A DNA stretch of 47,629 nt from Planctomycetota bacterium (GTDB lineage: Bacteria; Planctomycetota; UBA1135; GCA-002686595): the NCBI GenBank assembly GCA_030746555.1, contig JASLMK010000022.1, positions 1 to 47,629 of the forward strand, read 5' to 3'. Position numbers and translations under genes: made by a program. The notes under the pieces were generated by a model. That model saw only the letters and a list, made by a program, of their open reading frames with translations. It searched no databases and had not been told where the DNA came from. Positions 42,486 through 47,629 of the stretch are shown piece by piece. Position 1 is the first letter of the stretch; every line of letters begins with the position of its first letter.

Positions 42486-42500
42486 GGCCGCGATCCGGCC
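42486..42500. terminator. Hairpin between convergent STAS and GT4 genes
   Basis: GGCCG (42486-42490) and CGGCC (42496-42500) form a hairpin in the 38-base convergent gap, a position suited to a bidirectional terminator. No T-run is present. Confidence 0.3.
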
Positions 42501-42507
42501 GCGCCGC

Positions 42508-43659
42508 TCAGGCGGGCAGGTCGCCGGGGGCTTCTTCGGCCGCCACCTCCCCGGTGGTGGCGCGATCGGCGAGGGACGCCGTCAGGACCGCTTCGAAGGC
42601 TTGGGTCACGCGCCCCCAGTCGAAGCGTTCCTCGGCGCGCTCGCGTGCGCACAACCCCCACCGACGGCGCGCCATCGGGGCCCCGGCCGCCCGCGCCAGG
42701 GTCGAGATCCACGCCGAGCGCTCCCCCGGGGCCGCCAGGAGGCCGGTGCGGTCGTCGTCGACCAGCCAACGCAGGCGCGGCAGGTCGGAGGCCAACACGC
42801 CCACGCCGCAGGCCATCGCCCTGGGGATCTGCCTGCCGCGCACCTGGTCGTCCACCGCCGGGACGACCAGCAGGGTGCTGCTCCCGATCAGGCCGGGCAG
42901 CTCCTCGTCGCGCGGGCGGTTGGCGATGACGACGCGCGCCCCGACGCCGAGGCGGTTGGCCTGGGCGCGCAGGCGCCGGCGCCCCGGCCCCTCTCCGGCC
43001 AGGACCAGGGACCAGTCGGAGCGCTGGCCGACCGTGGCGGCGAAGGCCTCCACCAAGACGTCGAGCCCGCGCCGCTCGCCGATGCGGCCGACGTAGAGCA
43101 GGATCCGTCCGCGCACGCGGTGGCGGGCGACGAGGCCGGAGTAGAGGCCGGGGCGGAAGGCCGCCAGGTCCACGCCTGCCTCGAGGACTTCGACGCGGGA
43201 GGGCTCGAAGCCCTCCCCGACGGCCTGGTCGCGGGCCAGGGGATCGAGGGCCACGACCCGCGGACGGGTCCGGCGCACGTAGGGGCCCCACAGTCGCTCT
43301 CCGACCGCGCGCAGCCAGCGCTGCAGGGGGCTGCCGACGCCCGCGAACCCCGCCTCGACCAGCACCAGGGGCACGTCGAGCTTGCGGGCCACGCGCGCTC
43401 CCATGAACGCCGCGGGCGAGAGGGCGTCGTAGGCCACGACCACGTGAGGCGCGAAGCCCACCAGGGTGGCCGCGCCCCCGGCGGAGGTTCCCTCCTCCTC
43501 CGCTCCCGAGCGCGGAACGGCGCCGGGAGGGGCCCCGAAGGCGCGGAGGGTGTGCCCGCGCCCGAGGAGCTCTCGCGCCAGGTCCGGCGCGTGGGTGCCG
43601 CCCTTGGTGTCCAGGGTGAAGGGGTTGAGCACCAGGGCGATGCGGAGGGGAGCGGACAT
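42508..43659 (-). CDS. Family 4 glycosyltransferase
   Basis: About 383 residues from the ATG at 43659 (the frame opens at 43767, but the Rossmann start LRIALVLNPFTLDTKGGTHA marks this ATG). Typical GT4 elements are LLYVGRIGERRGLDVLVEAF, LVLAGEGPGRRRL and the donor-binding stretch SSTLLVVPAVDDQVRGRQIPRAM, in which the usual E-x7-E is altered. It should transfer a sugar from a nucleotide donor, perhaps for lipid or polysaccharide synthesis. It stands apart from the main locus. The upstream frame of the divergent HAD-like gene starts 133 bases away. Confidence 0.85.
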   Translation of the reverse strand: MSAPLRIALVLNPFTLDTKGGTHAPDLARELLGRGHTLRAFGAPPGAVPRSGAEEEGTSAGGAATLVGFAPHVVVAYDALSPAAFMGARVARKLDVPLVLVEAGFAGVGSPLQRWLRAVGERLWGPYVRRTRPRVVALDPLARDQAVGEGFEPSRVEVLEAGVDLAAFRPGLYSGLVARHRVRGRILLYVGRIGERRGLDVLVEAFAATVGQRSDWSLVLAGEGPGRRRLRAQANRLGVGARVVIANRPRDEELPGLIGSSTLLVVPAVDDQVRGRQIPRAMACGVGVLASDLPRLRWLVDDDRTGLLAAPGERSAWISTLARAAGAPMARRRWGLCARERAEERFDWGRVTQAFEAVLTASLADRATTGEVAAEEAPGDLPA

Positions 43660-43791
43660 GGAGTGGGCGGGGGCCGTGGGGAGCGCCCCCCAGGGGAATC
43701 TTCGGACCGCACCGGGGTTTCCCTCAAGACTTGCGCTCGATTGTCGACAAGGACAGAGGACTTCCAAACTCCTCGATCTCGCACCTGGAAC

Positions 43792-44424
43792 ATGATTCCT
43801 CCCCCCTCAGAGCACGCCTTCGGGCCCCGCTCCCTCCCCGGCACCCAGGCACCCCCGGCGGCGCTCTTCGTCGCCCGCTGGGGCGCCCTCTTGGAGCGGC
43901 CGGGCAAGGGCTGGTGCGCACGCTTTGCGAGCGCGCGCTTCACGCCGCACGCCACCGACGCCCTGTTCCGCTGCACGCGCGCTGGCTGGCTCCTGTACCT
44001 GGTCGGCAACGAGACGCAAGTCGCCCTGGGGCGCCAGTCCGTCGAGAGCTGGCAGGCCTTCGAGCAGGCCCTCGAGGCTCACCTGGCGAGCTTGGGAGTG
44101 CCCGTAGCCCGCAGCTACGCCTGCCTCGACGACCCGGGCAAGGGCGTCCGCGGCCATCGGCGCGACTCCGTCTTCCGCCTGCCCAACACGGGGGCGATGT
44201 ACCACGCCGCCCAGCACGACGGGGTCGACCTCGCCCGGAGCTGGGTGATCGGCGGCGGTTCCCTGGAGCTGACGGCCGGCTGGCGCGCGGGGTGCGCACT
44301 GGCATCCCTGGCGCATGGCCAAGACCAGCCCGACGGCGGCGTCGACGCCCACGCGGCCATCGAGGCTGGGTGCCTGGCGGACGCGCTCGACGAGATCCGC
44401 GCCTGCGCGCCGAGCCGGCCCTGA
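43792..44424 (+). CDS. Catalytically dead HAD (GmhB/HisB-N-like) pseudo-phosphatase
   Basis: A 210-residue protein that aligns by eye to the HAD-IIIA family (D,D-heptose bisphosphate phosphatase). LFVARWGALLERPG corresponds to LFLDRDGxLN, so both catalytic Asp are Ala28 and Trp30. FRLPNTGAM at 128-136 corresponds to CRKPxPGM, with Lys replaced by Leu130 and the zinc Cys lost. ARSWVIGGGSLELTAGWRAG corresponds to RSxxVGDxxxDxxAGxxAG, with Asp replaced by Gly155 and Glu159. The fold core is kept while every catalytic residue is gone, so a binding or regulatory role is likely. The ATG at 43792 starts just before the conserved region. Confidence 0.7.
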   Translation: MIPPPSEHAFGPRSLPGTQAPPAALFVARWGALLERPGKGWCARFASARFTPHATDALFRCTRAGWLLYLVGNETQVALGRQSVESWQAFEQALEAHLASLGVPVARSYACLDDPGKGVRGHRRDSVFRLPNTGAMYHAAQHDGVDLARSWVIGGGSLELTAGWRAGCALASLAHGQDQPDGGVDAHAAIEAGCLADALDEIRACAPSRP

Positions 44425-44447
44425 CCGACCGCGGGCTTCGCGCCTGA

Positions 44448-45542
44448 TCAGCCCAGGCGCCGACGCAACAGCTCAGCCCGCCGCCGGTCGCGCTCGCTGA
44501 CCTCCAGGAGACCTGCTTCCGGCTCCTCGTGGAGGGCTTGGACGTGGCCGCGCTGTACCTGCACGCCCAGCTCGTTCAACACCGACAGGGGCGTGCCGTC
44601 GAACAGGCCCAGATGCAGGCCGAGGCGCACGTTGGAGAGGTGCGCGAGGGCGCTCTCGGTGGGCATCGCCCGCGCCGTGCGCAGCAGGCCGTAGGAGTGG
44701 CTGACGCGATCCTCCAGGGCCGGGCGCATGCCGCTCAGGAGCGCGTCGCGGACGGTGCGCTCGAACTGCACGATCACCGGAACGAGCTGGGCGAGGTCCT
44801 CGACGAGGTGGACCTCCGAGCGGCCGAGGGTGATCTGGTTGCTGACCTGGTAGAAGTCGCCCGCGGCCTTGCTGCCCTCGCCGTACATGCCGCGCACCGC
44901 CAGGCCGGTGCGCTGGGCCGCGGTGAACACCTTCTCCAGCTCGGAACGCACCATGCCCAGGGCCGGCAGGTGCAGCATGACCGAGGCGCGCAGGCCGGTC
45001 CCCACGTTGGTCGGGCAGCCGGTCAGGTAGCCCAGGGACGTACTGTGGGCGAACTCGATCTGCACCTCGAGTTCGCGGTCGAGCTCCTGGGCGCGCTCCC
45101 AGGCGCTCTGCAGGTCGAAGCCCGCCGACATGGACTGGATGCGCAGGTGGTCCTCCTCGTTGACCATGGCCGAGAGGGCCTCCCCCTCACCGAAGGCCAC
45201 ACCCCGCCCGCGCAGGCTCTCGCTGTCCGCCTCGAGGGGAGCGAGGTCGCGGCTGATCAGGTGCCGCTCACGCAGCAGCAGGCGCAGGACGGCGGACGCG
45301 TCGCTCATCGGCACCCAGATCGTCTCGCCGTCGAGGCGGGCGGCCATCAAGCACGCGCGCAAGCGCTCGCACAACTCCTCGGCGCGCTCGGGGTCGAGGC
45401 GCGCGGGGAACGGGCACCCCCGCAGGTTGCGCGCCAGCCGCACGCGACACGAGACGACCGTGTCCGCGTCCGGCCCCCGGGGGCTCAGCCAGGAGCTGAC
45501 CCGGCCGGCAAAGCTGGCGACGTCGATGGGCGAGTAGGTCAT
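44448..45542 (-). CDS. mcsB: McsB-type protein arginine kinase
   Basis: A 364-residue phosphagen-kinase-family protein. Motifs are SCRVRLARNLRGCPFPARL, VNEEDHLRIQSM, GCPTNVGTGLRASVMLHLPA and MYGEGSKAAGDFYQVSNQIT; the CPTN loop and RG(L/M)YGEGS are diagnostic of McsB. A C-terminal RDRRRA (351-356) matches the RDxxRA phospho-arginine sensing motif described for bacterial McsB. McsB tags proteins with phospho-arginine for degradation by ClpCP. Its usual activator McsA is not next to it. A TATCCT hexamer sits 14 bases before the start codon, on the minus strand. Confidence 0.92.
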   Translation of the reverse strand: MTYSPIDVASFAGRVSSWLSPRGPDADTVVSCRVRLARNLRGCPFPARLDPERAEELCERLRACLMAARLDGETIWVPMSDASAVLRLLLRERHLISRDLAPLEADSESLRGRGVAFGEGEALSAMVNEEDHLRIQSMSAGFDLQSAWERAQELDRELEVQIEFAHSTSLGYLTGCPTNVGTGLRASVMLHLPALGMVRSELEKVFTAAQRTGLAVRGMYGEGSKAAGDFYQVSNQITLGRSEVHLVEDLAQLVPVIVQFERTVRDALLSGMRPALEDRVSHSYGLLRTARAMPTESALAHLSNVRLGLHLGLFDGTPLSVLNELGVQVQRGHVQALHEEPEAGLLEVSERDRRRAELLRRRLG

Positions 45543-45608
45543 GGAGCGCGGGAGGATATCATGGGGAGACCGGGGGGCGAGGCGCGCCCGTGGCCTCCCG
45601 ACCTCGAA

Positions 45609-45619
45609 TAGCCTAGTGT
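45609..45619 (+). promoter_or_regulatory. Candidate -10 elements TAGCCT/TAGTGT for the transporter gene
   Basis: Overlapping TAGCCT (45609-45614) and TAGTGT (45614-45619) lie about 50 bases before the ATG at 45668 in the divergent gap with mcsB. They fit the local TANNNT pattern; no -35 is clear. Confidence 0.25.
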
Positions 45620-45667
45620 CGCTCGCTGTGCAAGCCCATCACGGGCCTCACCCGACCGTCGAGGACC

Positions 45668-47464
45668 ATGCCCGTCATCGATCCCGCCCACATCGTCCTG
45701 GCCGTCCTCGCCCTCAGCATCCTGCTGTTCGTCACCGACGCCGTGCGCTACGACGTGATCGCCGTCGGCGTGGCCGTCCTGCTCGCCGCCAGCGGGTGCC
45801 TGACGCCGGCGGAGGCCTTTCGCGGGTTCTCCTCCCCGGCCGTGATGCTGATCGCGTCGATGTACGTCTTCAGCGCCGCCCTGCGTCGCTGGGGAGTGGC
45901 CGAGATGCTGGGGCAGAAGCTCCTCTCCGCGGGAGTGCGCGGCGAGGGCGGGCTGGTCTTCCGCGTCGCGGCCATCAGCGGGTTGCTCTCCTCGGTGCTC
46001 TCCAACACCGGCGTCGTCGCGATCCAGATCCCGATCCTCTCGAACCTCGGCCGCAAGTTCTCGATCCCGGTCTCGCGCCTGTTGCTGCCCCTCTCCTACG
46101 GCGCCCTGATCGGCGGACTGGGGACCCTGATCGGCACCTCCAAGAACCTTGCGGTCAACGACGTCATCCGCTCCTTCGGCGGCCGTCCCTTCGACCTCTT
46201 CGAGTTCAGCCACTTCGGCGTGATGCTCGTGGGGATGACAGCGCTCTACTTCCTGGGCCCCGGACGGGCCTTGCTGCCGGCGCGGCGCATCGAGGAGACC
46301 CTCAGCGAGCACTTCCAGGTGCGCAAGTTCGTGACCGAGGTGCTGATCGAGCCCACGAGCACCCTCATCAACCGCCCGATGGCGGACACGCGCTTCTTCG
46401 GAGGCTACGGCGTCAACGTCCTCGGCATCGTGCGTCCCGACAGCCCGACCATCCTCGCGCCCGGCCCCTACAACCGCGTCCGGCGCGAGGACACCCTGAT
46501 CCTGCAGGGTGAACCCGACGCCCTGATGCGCCTGCAAGAGGACCTCGACCTGCAGTTGGTCGACTCCGCCCAGGCGGGCGAGACGCGCCTGCACTCCGAC
46601 GACGTGCAGCTGATCGAGGGTGTCGTGCACGCCACGTCTCCCCTCGTGGGCCGCTCCCTCGTGGAGGCGGACTTCCGCGCCAACAGCGGGCTCAACGTCC
46701 TGGGGCTCTCCCAGGAGGGCGAGGTCCGGCCCGCGCGGGCGAGCGACGCGCGCCTGCATGTCGGAGACTCCCTACTGGTGCAGGGCCACGCGCGCGACAT
46801 CGAGCGAGCGCGCCGCGACGGCCTGCTCCTGTTCCTCGGGGAACGCGAGCTGCCGCCCCTGGGACGCGGCGCCCTCCTGACGATCCTGCTCCTGTTGGGC
46901 GTGCTGGCGGCCGCAGCCCTGAAGCTGTTGGCCCTCCCCGTGGCCGCTGTGGCCGGTGCCGTGCTCCTCGTGCTCCTGCGCTGCGTGGATGCCGAGGACA
47001 TCTACAACTCGATGGACTGGGTCGCCCTGGTGTTGATCGGTGGGATGCTGTCCTTGGGGCTGGCGTTCAAGCAGAGCGGGCTGGCCGAGACGGTCGGGCA
47101 GCACGTGGCCGAGCTGGTGCGCTCGGCGGAGAGCCCGCACTTGATGATCGCCGCCTTCCTGGCGACCACCATGCTGCTCACGACCCTGACGACCCACATC
47201 GCCTCGGCGGTGATCATGGCACCGATCGCCCTCTCGACGGCGGCGGAGCTGGGAGTCGGAGACCGCACCTTCCTGATGGCCGTCCTGTGCGGCGCCAGCC
47301 TGGCGTTCATGTCGCCGGTGGCCCACCCGGCCAACGCCATGGTGGTCGGTCCGGGCGACTACCGCTACCGGCACTTCCTGAAGGCCGGCGCCCCCCTGAC
47401 GGTCCTCCTCTTGGCCTTCGCGGTGGTCGTGCTGCCGATCCTCTGGCCGCTGCAGCCCGCCTAG
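45668..47464 (+). CDS. SLC13/DASS-type anion transporter with two RCK_C (TrkA-C) domains
   Basis: A 598-residue membrane protein. An N-terminal helical half (to about 200) and a C-terminal half (from about 400) flank a soluble middle with two RCK_C domains (about 205-395). Internal-repeat motifs of the family are LLSSVLSNTGVVAIQIPI with LIGGLGTLIGTSKNL, and TTLTTHIASAVIMAPIAL with AFMSPVAHPANAMV. Related proteins import dicarboxylates, sulfate or other anions with sodium; the RCK_C domains probably sense a small ligand. The substrate cannot be told. It is divergent from mcsB. Confidence 0.88.
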   Translation: MPVIDPAHIVLAVLALSILLFVTDAVRYDVIAVGVAVLLAASGCLTPAEAFRGFSSPAVMLIASMYVFSAALRRWGVAEMLGQKLLSAGVRGEGGLVFRVAAISGLLSSVLSNTGVVAIQIPILSNLGRKFSIPVSRLLLPLSYGALIGGLGTLIGTSKNLAVNDVIRSFGGRPFDLFEFSHFGVMLVGMTALYFLGPGRALLPARRIEETLSEHFQVRKFVTEVLIEPTSTLINRPMADTRFFGGYGVNVLGIVRPDSPTILAPGPYNRVRREDTLILQGEPDALMRLQEDLDLQLVDSAQAGETRLHSDDVQLIEGVVHATSPLVGRSLVEADFRANSGLNVLGLSQEGEVRPARASDARLHVGDSLLVQGHARDIERARRDGLLLFLGERELPPLGRGALLTILLLLGVLAAAALKLLALPVAAVAGAVLLVLLRCVDAEDIYNSMDWVALVLIGGMLSLGLAFKQSGLAETVGQHVAELVRSAESPHLMIAAFLATTMLLTTLTTHIASAVIMAPIALSTAAELGVGDRTFLMAVLCGASLAFMSPVAHPANAMVVGPGDYRYRHFLKAGAPLTVLLLAFAVVVLPILWPLQPA

Positions 47465-47629
47465 CCCGGATGATTCATGAAGACGTGCACCAGACACAGC
47501 AACTCGGTTCCTGGTGGTGCTTTGCGGGTTCTGGCGACGCAGGCGACCCTGAACGGGTCGTCGAGGAAGCCAGGTTCCGTAAAGCGCCGCCAGGGGCCGA
47601 GAGGCCGTCGAAGACGGCCGGTTGCGAAG
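47461..47629 (-). other. Right-edge region: open frame leaving the window, possible insertion-sequence end
   Basis: On the minus strand a frame enters from beyond the window and stops at 47461-47463, giving about 55 residues ending in RKAPPGTELLCLVHVFMNHP then G. I do not recognise it. The motif GATGATTCATGAA (47469-47481, with a TTCATGAA palindrome) looks like an insertion-sequence terminal repeat seen near transposases, but this is from memory and weak. The region is less GC-rich than its neighbours. Nothing else is supported in this stretch. Confidence 0.2.

Overview
The window is a GC-rich (roughly 70%) bacterial chromosome segment, densely coded on both strands. A Planctomycetota-like organism is my best guess: it has a McsB-type protein arginine kinase, a DUF4956/CotH/VTC triad, an exosortase with a PEP-CTERM protein, and TANNNT-type promoter hexamers. 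This is an inference; no rRNA or other phylogenetic marker is present.

From 335 to about 38600 lies a large envelope-polysaccharide locus. It holds an initiating sugar transferase (335-1522), a DUF4956-CotH-VTC operon (1886-5861), a WecG/TagA glycosyltransferase, two GT2 enzymes, an exported barrel-like protein and a Wzx-type flippase (9672-11060). The export genes follow at 33724-36739: a Wza-like lipoprotein, a Wzz/Wzc-like chain-length protein and a BY-kinase-like protein without its Walker lysine. The locus closes with a 71-residue PEP-CTERM protein, its exosortase and an EpsI-like partner (36900-38608).

Two thiotemplate systems sit inside this locus. (1) On the minus strand, 17880 to 12062 encodes an acyl-CoA dehydrogenase, a peptidyl carrier protein, an adenylation enzyme and an MBOAT-SGNH fusion. 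The adenylation pocket reads DLFYLALVCK, the pattern I recall for L-proline enzymes that make pyrrole-2-carboxyl carrier proteins (PltF/CloN4 type). Together the genes look like a Dlt-type surface acylation system rebuilt to deliver pyrrole-2-carboxylate to a glycan. This is the strongest candidate for an undescribed system. (2) On the plus strand, 22383-33551 encodes a formyltransferase-NRPS whose glycine-like adenylation domain is split by a luciferase-like monooxygenase, followed by a KS-AT-KR-DH-ACP-TE polyketide synthase. It should make one small N-formylated, perhaps N-hydroxylated, amino-acyl product.

The right part (38619-47464) is more ordinary: a dihydroorotase-family enzyme, a GAF/SpoIIE phosphatase, a STAS protein with a PilZ-like tail, a GT4 glycosyltransferase, a HAD pseudo-phosphatase, McsB, and an SLC13-type transporter with RCK_C domains. 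The last 165 bases hold only an open frame that runs off the edge. I found no tRNA, rRNA or CRISPR array.
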